A stretch of 64,000 nt of DNA from Clavaria fumosa (lineage: Eukaryota; Basidiomycota; Agaricomycetes; Agaricales; Clavariaceae): positions 3,162,001 through 3,226,000 of the forward strand of contig OX637799.1 of the NCBI GenBank assembly GCA_951802425.1, in the 5' to 3' direction. The notes beneath the pieces are model-generated. The model saw nothing but the letters and a program-made list of their open reading frames with translations, ran no database searches and was not told where the DNA came from. How positions within the stretch are numbered: position 1 is the stretch's first letter; each line of letters starts with the position of its first letter. Of the stretch, positions 43,370 through 54,697 are shown in pieces. The position numbers and the translations under genes were made by a program.

Positions 43370-44114
43370 GGCGGTTAATCAACATATCAGTAAGGCCAAG
43401 ATTCAAAAGCAAAATGTAGATAAGCGACGCAGGTGGAGAATGAAGTCAGCGCATTTGTTTGTCTCTCATGTCATCTCACAATCTCTGCCTGTCTAGTAAT
43501 ATTGAGAAGGTCCGTGAGACAGACCGCATACGCAAAGCAGTGTGAGTCAGTTCTCATGACCCTGTCAATGCATTGGGGGCAGAGACATTTCGGACTCCAT
43601 AGTGCTCGCAGCAAAAAGGCAAAGGAAAAACACGAGCAGGAAGGATGCGAGGGCAGAGCCATGTGAGTCAATCAGACAACAATCATTTCCACCCCCACCC
43701 TGACAATTATTTGTTAGTGACATTTTCGACATCCAGAATGGGTCATTCTCTGACGATGATACCTCGCAAAGTTCGCCTCATCTACAGGAACGCCTTGCCG
43801 AAGTCCACAGAGGCATTGAAGATTGGACGAGGAGTTGGGGACCAGTAAACCAGTGGACACAGAAATTTCGAGAGGGGTATTGTGCTGCTCGGCAGAGCGG
43901 CTGCGTTGGCGAGTGGCTGGAGGGCTGTTCACTGATGGTGAAGGAAGGGAAGCAACTGTCAGAGGTGCTGACAGAGATGGCCAGACTGGAGTGGCCACCA
44001 AATGCTGGGAGTATGTTGCAGCAAGCATTTGAATCTATGGCAACACTACAGGAAGGAATAGCTCTCCTCCGAGCGCAGATCTATGTATCAGACGTATATT
44101 CCCTAATATGGTAG
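43370..44114 (+). CDS. KDZ-2 gene B, small unknown protein
   Basis: The last exon, 43718-44114, is open for 131 codons (SFSDDDTSQSSPHLQERLAE, EDWTRSWGPVNQW, GYCAARQSGC, MLQQAFESMATLQEGIALL) and ends 45 bp before the transposase ATG. A preceding exon 43583-43662 (RHFGLHSARSKKAKEKHEQ) joins it in phase through GTGAGT...GTTAG. The 5' part (KELAVNQHISKAKIQKQNVDK, EKVRETDRIRKA; about 43370-43540) probably belongs to the gene, but I could not fix its splice sites or start. The protein seems helical and charged, with no family I recognise. Position and strand suggest it is carried by the element, possibly as a partner of the transposase. Confidence 0.45.
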
Positions 44115-44159
44115 CACCACCAAACGACCTCCTGCACATGACCTTCTCGTTGGCGAATC

Positions 44160-47100
44160 ATGGCCAGAAAGTCCAACAAACGCAAGGACCCTCCTGTCCG
44201 ACTCACACACTACGTGTCCCCAGCACCACTTCCTGAATTCTCTGGCCCTTCTTTCAGCAGGCATACCAACTATATATTCAATGGTTTGGCTCGCAGCAAC
44301 ACCACATTCTTACCTGCCCCCCCTTCGCCCAAGAAGCAGCGGCATCAAACAGTGGATCTTGGCTCCTTTGCCAACACCAAGGCTCTACGTATGGGGGACA
44401 ATTTCGTTTTTGACTTTTATGAACCCAACCTCGACATCGACTCTTATCTGATGGAGCAGTTGTGTGACGAGGATAAATGCCCACCACCCGTGCGAGCCCA
44501 GCCTGTATTATAATAAATCAAAGTTGCTGATACCTTTGTACCTTTGTAGAGTAACCCTTCTCTTATATGGATGCAAGAACAGGAAGTGTTCCTATCTGAA
44601 ATGATTCGCCTTGAAGGGCGTGGATATGCCAAGAACTTTTCAAAATGTATTTCTTGTGGAATAGCGGATGGCACATACCGATGTAGTGACTGTCTCGGTA
44701 CCCTTCTTTATTGCGGTCCTTGCACAGTGAGACGACATGCTGAAGTGCCTTGCCATCGTCTGCAGGTCAGTTTTTTGGTTTCTCATCTCGAGTGTCATTA
44801 AATATGTGACATTATACAAAGGAATGGACCGGGACTTTTTTCAGGCGTGCTACACTGAAAGATTTGGGTCTCCGTGTTCAACTTGGACACCCTGTTGGCG
44901 AGACTTGTGCCAATCCCAAACCCATACCTGGAAACAACTTCGTATTGATGGATACGCATGGAATCCATACGGTTGCGGTTGACTACTGTGGCTGTGAGAT
45001 AGCCCAAACACAATATATCCAACTTCTTCAAAATCGGTGGTTTCCTGCGACAGTTTCATTCCCCAAGACTGCCGCAACATTCCGTCTTCTTGGACATTTC
45101 CATTACCTTCATCTTGAGTCTAAAGCATCCGCGTTTGAATTTTACCGAGGAATTATGAGAGAGACTGACAATACAGGTCTAAACGAACCTCAAGTATGTG
45201 CACCTACCCATAGTTAAGTTATAGGTCATGCTCAAAATCAAGTCGTTATAGATGCGCTATGAGGCATTCATGAGAATGATGCGGCAGTGGCGTCACTTGA
45301 AGAATCTGAAGCGTGCTGGTAGGGGACATGATCCAGCTGGAATTGATGCAACAAAAACTGGCGAGTGTGCCGTCCTATGCCCTGCATGCCCGCAACCTGG
45401 GATAAATTTGCCCTCTGGATGGGAGAGTGCACCCCCAGCCATTGCGTCTGTCTTTTCCTCGATTGCCTAATGCTAGCACTGATTAATCAAATCTAGGTGG
45501 CGCTACACACAATTCTTGGCCATAGATGCAAACTTTCGACTTCAACGACGGCTGGTATCAAGTGACAGGGTTGATCCAGGCCTCAGCAAGGGTTTTTCTT
45601 ACATTGTTCATGAAGAGGAGTATAAGGCATATCTTGAGCCTCGGAGATCCATAGTCCAAGAGGTATGTCTCTTTTCTCATTCAATCATTCATTACTGTTT
45701 ATATATGGTGGCCAGCGAAGCACTTGTGTTACTCATAACGCAGTTGATAATGCTGATACCCGGGATTCGCGAGGCTTGGCTGCAACTGGCATTGGGACTG
45801 TGGACTGTGCACGGCATGGTATGAAGCGTCCTGCCTCTGTTGGTGACCTCCAAAAGGGTGAACGGTAAGTGATATTCTGTTTAGTGGCTATGTAATATAT
45901 AATAAAAATTCTAGATATGTAAACATGGACTTTCTGTTTTTCAGCAGCTTGAGGAACACGAAGCTCAAGAACATTGTCATATCATATGACATTGCATGTC
46001 AATGGAGTCGGAACCTCTGGAAACGGCTTGACACCTACCCTCAATGGATGCAACTGGACATTGAAAATATTCGGTTCAAATTTGTTGTTCCAAAATTTCA
46101 CTTACCGGCACATATTGAAAAGTGCCAGACAACGTTCTCACTCAATTTGGAGACAGGGGTTGGGCGAACAGATGGCGAGGGACCTGAGCGAGGATGGGCA
46201 AACAGTAATTGTATAGGGCCAAGCACAAAAGAGATGGGTCCTGGTACCCGACGAGATATCCTTGATGATGTATTCGGTGACTGGAACTGGAAAAAGGTAA
46301 CAACCATGGGTAAGTGTTACATCCCCAAATCTCGAAACATGAAAATAACACTTGTTGGTTGTAGGGCACTCTCTCCTCAGTAAAGTCCTGGAGGCAATCA
46401 AAGAGGAGGCGTCTGCGATGCAATCTCTCAATGATTTTGAGATGTCCCTGGAAAGAGCAGAATTGCTGCAAAAATGGAAGAGTGAGGTTCGAGCATGGGA
46501 ACGCTCCAAAGAGGGCTGCAATCCATATGAATCCCAGGTTTCCTGTAAGTGCATTGGCTTTCCTCCCCAATGATAAGGTGCTAACATATACTTAGCATTG
46601 ACACAACCCAAAGTGCGGCTTCAACTAGCTGAAGAAGAGCAGCTTGAGTTCTCGAGCTTGAATGGCAAGCAAGGGTTCTCCAATATGCATCCGAAGGTGC
46701 CACGTACTGCTTGGATAATGGAAGGGCTCGAGCTTGAGGCACTACAGTATTTATCCATATGCAGTATTTATTGTATAGACCTGACTAATCCACAAATCAT
46801 AGATGGCAACTTGCCCTTGAATGGAAGGCACTAGGCCCCCATTCCACTGATTTGCAACGTGCCAAATGTCTTGAGAAGTCCAACCGGCTGTGTCGACGAA
46901 TTGAGACCTGGCGCGAGGTGCAACGATTCTATATTCCTGGCATAGCTGTGTTACTTGCTGAATTGGAGGAGGATCATCCTACTGGCTCTTCAGCATCACC
47001 TCAAGACATCCCTCTTTTTCTTCCGTCAGCTCTTAATGGGCAGGTTGCTTGTTCTGCCAAGCTGAAGGACAGCGAATGGGTCCTCCGCCTTGCTCAAGCA

Positions 47101-47834
47101 AATGATGCACTCAATGAACTCCGAAGTCATCTGCGGATTCGCACACACATTTGGTCACACAAGAGACGTAATGTGAGAGGGGTTGCTGCCCACACACGAG
47201 CACAGGAGGCAATTACTCGCCAAAACGAATGGGTGGCGAGCAGTGCGAGAAAGTATCGTGCTGCACATGGAGCTCTGAGCAACCTCGCAGTTGACCTGGA
47301 TAAAATTGGATGGGAAGCTCTTGTTCCAGTTTTGAAGGATGAGGATATACAGGGGATGAAGCGGGAAACTGACCGTGTTTCAGAGGGCCGGCGTCGACTT
47401 TCTTGGATCTGGACTGACTTCACTGCTGCAAAACATGCCAATGCTGACCCAGGGCTGAATGATGGTAAGCTTTCCTTGACTTGCAAGATCCCAGAGCTTA
47501 CATCATCACAGCTCTTCGGGTGGAATGGTGTAGATCAAGAGCAAGAGCCATGCGGTGGTCTGAGGAAGTGTTACTACTCGAGGAGGAAATGCGGCGTGTG
47601 CTGGAGTTCCTCAGATGGCATGCAAATTGGTGGACAAATCAGAAGAAAAAATCTGTTTCATCAATGGAACTAGCTGAAGGATTAACGGCATATTCAGCAC
47701 GCCAGGCTGCCCTGCGAACAGCATTAGCTGACCACTTTCAAGCCCTTTGGGAGAATGTCCCAGCCCTCCTGCACTTAGGGCAACGTCACAGTGAGGTGGC
47801 TGGCCATGCCCAGGTGCTCACATCTTCTGACTAG
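44160..47834 (+). CDS. KDZ-family transposase with CxC2 zinc domain (1050 aa)
   Basis: Eleven exons: 44160-44504, 44550-44765, 44822-45193, 45252-45445, 45497-45662, 45716-45864, 45915-46309, 46365-46544, 46596-46746, 46803-47464 and 47512-47834. All introns are GT-AG of 45-58 bp and the phases close to exactly 1051 codons. The CxC2 cysteine cluster (CISCGIADGTYRCSDC, CGPCTVRRH, then VDYCGC) is at about residues 140-240 and should bind zinc and DNA. The DDE nuclease core follows: AIDANFRLQRR, SYDIACQW and DGEGPERGW carry the catalytic D, D and E of the KDZ superfamily, with HNAVDNAD, TVDCARH and YVNMDFLF between them. The C-terminus (EGRRRLSWIW, LRVEWCRSRARAMRW) is helical. It would cut and join the element ends in the nucleus. 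The KDZ-1 remnant at 5572 matches its last two exons. Confidence 0.92.
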
Positions 47835-50483
47835 GTACAGTACCCACACTGTGATATTTTATGATCTGTATATCTTTGTTGAGAGCTCAGTGATATATCA
47901 TAGACACAGAAGTGATATATCATGTACTGATCTGGTCAGGGATGTGTCATCAATGGCTGTAGGGAGCAAGCATGATAATAGTCTGGATAGGGTTGATACA
48001 TCAGATGCTGACATGCTGATATATCAACATTATGTATGGATGATATATTGTCTGTGGCTATGACAGATGCATCACCTGTCTGACATCAGTGATATATCAG
48101 ATGCACCATACACACCCAATGAGGAGGTGATGCATCAGATCAATACATCAGGTTCTATGGCAACTGATACATCAGATGCTTGGAAAGTGATGTATTGGAT
48201 GTATTAACCAGGCTCCAGGCTCATCAGCAGGTGATACATTGGATGTGTGTGTCATATTATATCAGATGCAACACAATTTCCAGAACAGCTGGGATGATAC
48301 ATCAGATGCTGACATGCTGATATATCAACATTATGTATGGATGATATATTGTCTATGGCTATGGCAGATGCATCATCTGACATCAGTGATATATCAGATG
48401 CACCATCCACACCCAATGAAGTGATGCATCAGATGCCCCAATTCTATGGCAACTGATATATCAGATACTTGGACAGTGATGTATTGGATGTCTTAACTGG
48501 GCTCCAAGCTAATCATCAGGTGATACATTGGATGTCTGTGTCATATTATACCAGATGCACCAAATTTCCAGAACAGCTGGGATGATACACCAGATGCTTA
48601 CATGCTGATATATCAACATTATGATATATTGTCTATGGCTATGGCAGATGCATCATCTTACATCACTGATATGTCAGATGTCCCATCCACACCCAATGAG
48701 GAGGTGATGCATCAGATGCCCCAAGGCAATATATCAGATGCTTATACAATGATATATTGGGTGTACCCCCAGGTTCTATGGCATCTGATATATCAGATGC
48801 TTGGAAAGTGATGTACTGTAACCAGGCTCCAGACTAATCAGCAGGTGATATATTGGATGTCCATGTCATATTATGTCAGATACACCAAATTGCTAGAACA
48901 GCCAGGATGATACATCAGATGCTGACATGCTGATATATCAACATTACATATGGATGATATATTGCCTATGGTTATGGCAGATGCATCATCTGGTCAGTGA
49001 TATATCAGATGTACCCTCCACACCCAATGAAGAGGTAATGTATCAGATGGCCCAAAGCAATACATCAGGTGCATGCACCAATTGATTTGATGGCAACTAA
49101 TATATCAGATACTTGGACAGTGATGTATTGGATGTATTAATTAGGCTCCAGGCTAATAGCAGGTAATACATTGGATATCCATGTCATATTATATCAGATG
49201 CACCAAATTTTAGAACAGCCAGGATGATACATCAGATGGTGACATGCTGATATATCAACATTATGTATGGATGATATATTGTCTATGGTTATGGCAGATG
49301 CATCATCTGACATCAGTGATATATCAGATGTGCCAACCACAATGAGGCGGTGATGCATCAGATGCCCCAAGGCAATACATCAGATGCTTGTGCAATGATA
49401 CATTGGGTGTACCCCCAGGTTCTATGGCAACTGATATATCAGATGCTTGGATAGTGATGTATTGAATGTATTAACCAGACTCCAGGCTCATCAGCAGGTG
49501 ATACATTGGATGTGTGTGTCATATTATATCAGATGCAACAAAATTTCCAGAACAGCTGGGATGATACATCAGATGCTGACATGCTGATATATCAACATTA
49601 TGTATGGATGATATATTGTCTATGGTTATGGCAGATGCATCATCTGACATCAGTGATATATCAGATGTGCCAACCACAATGAGGCGGTGATGCATCAGAT
49701 GCCCCAAGGCAATACATCAGATGCTTGTGCAATGATACATTGGGTGTACCCCCAGGTTCTATGGCAACTGATATATCAGATGCTTGGATAGTGATGTATT
49801 GAATGTATTAACCAGACTCCAGGCTCATCAGCAGGTGATACATTGGATGTGTGTGTCATATTATATCAGATGCGACAAAATTTCCAGAACAGCTGGGATG
49901 ATACATCAGATGCTGACATGCTGATATATCAACATTATGTATGGATGATATATTGCCTATGGCTATGGCAGATGCATCATCTGACATCAGTGATATATCA
50001 GATGTGCCAACCACAATGAGGAGGTGATGCATCAGATGCCCCAAGGCAATACATCGGATGCTTGTGCAATGATACATTGGGTGTACCCCCAGGTTCTATG
50101 GCAACTGATATATCAGATGCTTGGATAGTGATGTATTGAATGTATTAACCAGACTCCAGGCTAATCAGCAGGTGATACATTGGATGTCTGTGTCATATTA
50201 TATCAGATGCACCAAATTTCCAGAACAGCTGGGATGATACATTAGATGCTTATATGCTGATATATCAACATTATGTATAGATGATATATTGTCTATGGCT
50301 ATGGCAGATGCATCATCTGGTCAGTGATATATCAGATGCACCATCCACACCCAATGAGGAGTCAATGCATCAGATGCCCCAAGGCAATACATCAGGTGTA
50401 TGCACCAATTGATGCTAATTGTTCATCACTCATATGCATCAATTTAGTATATATAATACATCATTCCTACAGGATCTGGTGGG
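47835..50483 (-). repeat. KDZ-2 right inverted satellite array
   Basis: Inverted counterpart of 37023-39488, starting almost directly after the transposase stop. GATGCCCCAAGGCAAT recurs at about 48713, 49361, 49698, 50034 and 50373, giving a 336-339 bp unit in the distal part. The units nearest the end are most alike, and those nearest the gene more degenerate. The last 45 bp contain CATCACTCAT...ATAATACATCA and the terminus CTACAGGATCTGGTG. Confidence 0.9.
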
Positions 50484-50490
50484 AGCTGTG
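50484..50490. repeat. Target-site duplication of KDZ-2, right
   Basis: GGAGCTG, identical to 37016-37022. Confidence 0.9.
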
Positions 50491-51265
50491 CAATCTCTTT
50501 CTCATATTCCTCTGCCATTCAGGGGGCACTTGATACTGCACAGGTCCAGGTCCATGGGACCTGCAGATCCATATCAGGCAGGGGGCAGAATCAGACAGCA
50601 TGGCCAGTCTGGTGGCATTGGAAACAATGTCTCTTGGCAGCAGGGCCCATCCTTGGCCCATGGCCACATCCAGAGGGTGCAAGAGGGTCATGGCAGGTGA
50701 TGGAAGGGTTGTGGCAGGTTGTGCAAAGGTTGCAGCAGGTTGCAGTAGGGTTGCAGGAGTAGGGATGCCACGGTTTGGTTCTGAACTTTGGTTCGAACCT
50801 GAACTGGACTGGACTGAACTGAAAATGAGGTTCAGGTTCAGCCAAGTGGGTGAACCAAACCAAAATTTCGGTTCAGAAGCCCAAATTTGGGCGAACCATT
50901 ACCTTATTTAGTAAAAGTCCGGTCCAATGAACTGGACTTGGACTGAACTCAGGTTTAAGGTTCAGAATTTGGCCTGAACCAGACCTAAAGTCCAGTTCTG
51001 GGTTCGAAGATTCAGCCCTGAACCGGACTTAACTGGACTGTGGCATCCCTATGCAGGAGGTTGCAAGTTCTGTTCTGCGACTATCATGCCAAGTTGCCTC
51101 CACTGGGCATTGAGCCTCTCTGCCAGCACCTTCCATTCTCCATATGTCTCTGGCATCAGGGAGACACCATAGATCCTCTCCACCAACCTCCTACTCAGGT
51201 TCAACTCCAGCCAATGGACTAGGATGTTTGAGTCCTTCTCTGCACTCATCTCTGCTTGTTGGATG
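50491..51265 (-). pseudogene. Gypsy-B gag fragment beyond KDZ-2
   Basis: Minus strand: AEMSAEKDSNILVHWLELNLSRR... (51258 down), LMPETYGEWKVLAERLNAQW, then, after the MITE, a CCHC-type knuckle HCFQCHQTGHAV and EEYEKEIAQ up to the KDZ-2 insertion. The homologous part of the plus-strand copy is 60960-61470. The 5' part of gag and the LTR are missing. The similarity stops at about 51265, probably a breakpoint. Confidence 0.82.
50760..51051. mobile_element. hAT-type MITE, copy 2 (292 bp)
   Basis: Same ends as copy 1 (TAGGGATGCCACGGT and CAGTGGCATCCCTA in slightly decayed form), with perfect 8-bp duplication TGCAGGAG (50752-50759 and 51052-51059). Inserted in gypsy-B gag. It differs from copy 1 mainly by C/T and G/A changes. 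Confidence 0.88.
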
Positions 51266-52193
51266 AACAACATATGATGAGCGATGCAGGCATTCCACCA
51301 TCGCATTTCTGCATTGTGACGATGCCATTGACCAACAATGCCCCAAAGAGGGCGGTGATGGTGGGGTCGTGAAGGGAGCAGAGTTGAGGCTTGTGTTCGA
51401 TGAAGGACCCCAAAGTCATGAGTTGCAAGATGAGAGTGAGGATGTAGAGGGATGATTTCCTAGAGCCCTGCGACGGAAGGAATGAGAGGTGATAAGGCGG
51501 GGAAAAGTCGGATTGGGCTGGTTGGTGACAAATACCGATCCTCGTAATGTGTGTGTCTAAGTACGCTCATACGCCAGACCGACCTTGGTGGTAAACCGTA
51601 AAACTAGTAGAGACTGAGCACCAGAATACATTTCTTTCGATTCAAACAACATATTTGTACACTTTCTAAAAGACATAAGAAAACGCTCGCATCTATTGGC
51701 TTCAAGTAGCCACAGGGAGTCATCTGGGAATAGTAAAAGTGAGGAAGTAAATGAGTAAAAGGTGTGCATTTCTCCGAACCTTCATAAGTTCATTGGGCCG
51801 AGCAGTGGTTTCTTTCCACATCGTCGTCCGCCTTTTCGTTGTCTGCCCTTTCGTTGTCGTTGTCGTTGTCCACCATCGGTGGTACCTGCCGGGACTTGGA
51901 TGGTTCGGGCCAGCCCTTCATTTGGCACATCATCGCGTGAGTAGAAGGTGTCCATTCTTCGTATTCCGACTTGCGTTTACCAAAAATGGATATCAGTTTG
52001 TATTAGGTAAGACCGTTGAAAAATGACGCACCCCCACGTATGCGTCTTGTTCTTTAGCAGTGTCTTCTTCACTCTTTGCAGTGTTTTCTTCACTCTTTTC
52101 AGTGTTTTCATCACTCTTTTCAGTGTTTTCTTCAGTTTGGTAGGGCTCCGCCCTTATGGTGGTGCCCTTTCCAAGAATGGATGTCAGTATGTA
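51266..52193. other. Unassigned segment
   Basis: No recognised gene. A minus-strand frame at 51428-51246 runs LGSFIEHKPQLCSLHDPTIT and then past the gypsy-B breakpoint. Another minus-strand frame near 51956-51780 encodes a glutamine/arginine/glycine-rich peptide. 51981-52034 (ATGGATATCAGTTTGTATTAGG...) is a diverged duplicate of the sequence into which the pogo element inserted (52173-52193 plus 54696-54728). Confidence 0.35.
52056..52140. repeat. 21-bp minisatellite
   Basis: Four units of TCTTCACTCTTTTCAGTGTTT with minor changes. Confidence 0.8.
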
Positions 52194-54695
52194 CAGTAGA
52201 ACATCTCATAACTCATAACGTCGTTAAGCATAACTTCCATATTGCATAGGTTTTGGGCCTGTCCCGACTTGGTGCCTGCTAAACTGGGGGGTATAATGCA
52301 TAATTCATAATGCATGGGCTTTGCGGTACAATATGCAATATCAGATTCAGGCCATAAGGCCGAGTAATTCAAATTCTCTAGATTATGTGGCACATTTGAG
52401 CCCAACACCACTTCGGCCAGCATTACATGCCCCGAGTAGAGCCTACACGAAGGCCCCGGCCCAAACCCGCACCCTACACCAGCCGAAAACCACGAGGGCC
52501 AGCTCAAGAAACCCCTGCGACATCAGCAAAACGACTCCAACAGCGCGAGAATTTGACACTGCATGATTGGCTCACCGTGTTTGCCTTCATTGATAACCAC
52601 AAAGATTTATCTCAGGGTGAGGTGGTGGAACATTTCAGGACACGGCATGAAGGGGCTTTGATTTTTACGCAGTCAAGCCTTTCACGAAGGCTGAAAGTCC
52701 GGTCTGATCTGGAGTTGCGAGCGCAAGCACATCCAAACGCTTTGTCATCGAAACGACCTTGTGTAGTGACGCATCCGGGCATAGAAAGAGCTCTCGTTTT
52801 CTGGATCAAGCAGATGGAACTGAAAGGGGAGACTGTGACAGGACCAATGTTGCGAGAAAAGCGGTCACGGTTTGAGGAATTATTTGATGTGCCGGCAAAT
52901 GAGCGACTGACTGGAGGAGGATGGGTTGGTCCTTTCTGCAAGGCATATAAAATAAAGGAATATCAGAGGCATGGAGAAGCTGCGTCTGTTGACTTGACTG
53001 CTGTTGAAACAGAGAGAGCTCGCATTCAGGAGATTCTCACCAAATACTCACCAAAGGACCGATGGAATATCGATGAATCAGCATTGAATCCCTTGTGAGT
53101 GCGATACATTATGGAAAATATTAATAATTCTTACAAAGCCCTCTTAGTGCTCCACCTGACCGTGGTCTTGCCATGAAGCAAATGAGCGGGAAAAAGCGGG
53201 ATAAATTCCGTATCACTATTGCACTTGCCTGCAATGCAGATGGGAGTGAGAAGCTACCTCTGTTCTACATAGGGAAGTCCAAAATGCCTCGGTGTTTTAA
53301 AGGAAAGCAGCCTGAGCAGCAAGGATTTCACTATCGAAATAACAAAAAGGCCTGGATGACAGCTGCTCTCTTTGAGGAGTGAGTACGCATAGTGTATGAT
53401 GTGTTATTAGCCTGATGATTTGCTAGATGGATCAAATCAATTGACATCAGGATGCGTGCACAAAACCGCCGAATTTGCCTTCTCCTGGACAATTTCTCTG
53501 GCCATTTTATCTCCTATGTGCCACGCAATATCCAGATCGAATATTTTGAGCCAAATATGACACCGTACATTCAGCCTTTGGACGCAGGGATCATTCGCTG
53601 CTTCAAGGCACATTACCGTCGTGCATTTTGCATCCGTGCAATTGAGCTGGATGATGCAGGCGAGCAGGAGATCTATAATATCAACCTTCTCGAAGCTATG
53701 GCTATGGCAAGGGCAGCATGGAATGCAGTAGAGCAATTGACAATAAAAAATTGTTGGGATCACGCACAAATCCAAGGGTAAATTTGTCTTAATATTGTGA
53801 CGGACAGAATGCTCAGTTAAAGCTATTTCAGAGAATGTTTACCTCCAAATTCTGCACCCGAGCCAACCTCAGGGATGCGAGACAACCTGGCAGCATGGAA
53901 GCTCATCCGAGAATTCGCAGTCAGCACAGATATTACTTTGCCGCATGCCGAGGATCAGCTGAAGAAGTGTCTTGGAGATAACTACCATGATGAGGACTGG
54001 CACCCAGCACTCAATGCCGTCATGCATGCTGAAGGAGATGTCATATTAGCTCTTGATGCGCTTGACAAGCTTCAATATCCACGACTCACAATAAAAATCC
54101 CTGCTCGGAACACTCAGTCAATGGCAACTCTTGATCAACTCATGGCCATCGAACAAGACCTCATGGACAGCGTCTCCCGGTTGAAAGAACGCCGCAGGAT
54201 CCTTGGGACCCCGCCAACTCTAGAGGAGCTCATCAATCCACCCGAGGAAAAGGACTCTGACAACTCACAGCTCGAATTCAAGGGGGGTGACATAGAAATT
54301 GTTGCTGAAGTGCGCTATCAGTTGGCTGTTGAGTCCGGACAAGTACTCGAAGTTGATTCAGGTGAAGAGGGCGAAGAGGGAGAGGCTGAAACAGAAAAAT
54401 CAGGAGATGTCAGCAATACGGATGTGATGCAGCTGTGTCGAGAGCTGGAGAGCCATTGCACACTCAAATTTGGTGAGTTCAAGCCTGCCCTCGAGCTCTC
54501 GCAACATCTCCGTCGCTTCCGGGGCTACTTGCAGAAGGCCGCAGTTGAGAAAGTCGAGCAGACGACGCTTGATAGGTATTGGAAGAGGAATGTCACATAG
54601 TGTCACAAAACGTGACGGATTTTGATAAGTATAACTCGCTTAATGCATAGGTTTTTGGCCTGTCCGGACAGTATGCGTTATGAGATGTTCTACTG
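52194..54695 (+). mobile_element. Pogo/Tigger-type transposon (2502 bp), apparently complete
   Basis: Both ends carry the 19-bp perfect inverted repeat CAGTAGAACATCTCATAAC, flanked by TA on each side (52192-52193 and 54696-54697), the target of the Tc1/mariner-pogo superfamily. It contains one uninterrupted four-exon transposase gene. Inserted in the second copy of a short host duplication. Confidence 0.95.
52427..54600 (+). CDS. Pogo/Tigger-type DD30D transposase (672 aa)
   Basis: Exons 52427-53094, 53148-53378, 53427-53777 and 53832-54600, joined by 48-54 bp introns, give 672 aa with no break. The N-terminus has two helix-turn-helix units of CENP-B/pogo type (LTLHDWLTVFAFIDNHKDLS; IERALVFWIKQMELKGETVT; FCKAYKIKEYQRHGEA). 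The catalytic triad is NIDES, LLLDNFSGH and IQPLDAGII, with exactly 30 residues between the second and third aspartates. The C-terminal third is acidic and ends in QTTLDRYWKRN, matching the PCNA-interacting box Q-x-x-L-x-x-Y/F-W/Y. The protein should excise and insert the element at TA. A PCNA contact, known for Drosophila pogo, would tie transposition to replication (inference here). The ATG at 52427 is the first in frame before the HTH. Confidence 0.93.
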
Positions 54696-54697
54696 TA

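Larger units (their letters stand above)
37023..50483 (+). mobile_element. KDZ-2: complete KDZ transposon (13.46 kb)
   Basis: Left end CAGGCGATCCTGTAG, right end (complemented) CACCAGATCCTGTAG, then TGATGYATYA motifs and a long inverted match including GAGTGATGAACAATTAGCATCAATTG-type sequence. Inside are inverted satellite arrays of about 2.5 kb, accessory gene A, a repeat-rich spacer, a small gene B and the CxC2/DDE transposase, all on the plus strand. The reading frames are undamaged as far as I can splice them. An autonomous element is the simplest reading. Confidence 0.9.

Noticed and set aside
44766..44846. Apparent one-base shift in the KDZ-2 transposase after the CxC2 domain
   Set aside because: Using the acceptor at 44820-44821 instead of 44843-44844 gives HRLQ-EWTGTFFRRATLKDLGL in frame, the expected family sequence.
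37023..50483. CRISPR-like regular repeats
   Set aside because: The repeats are short palindromes within tandem ~337-bp units without unique spacers, in a eukaryotic transposon. They are transposon-end satellite.
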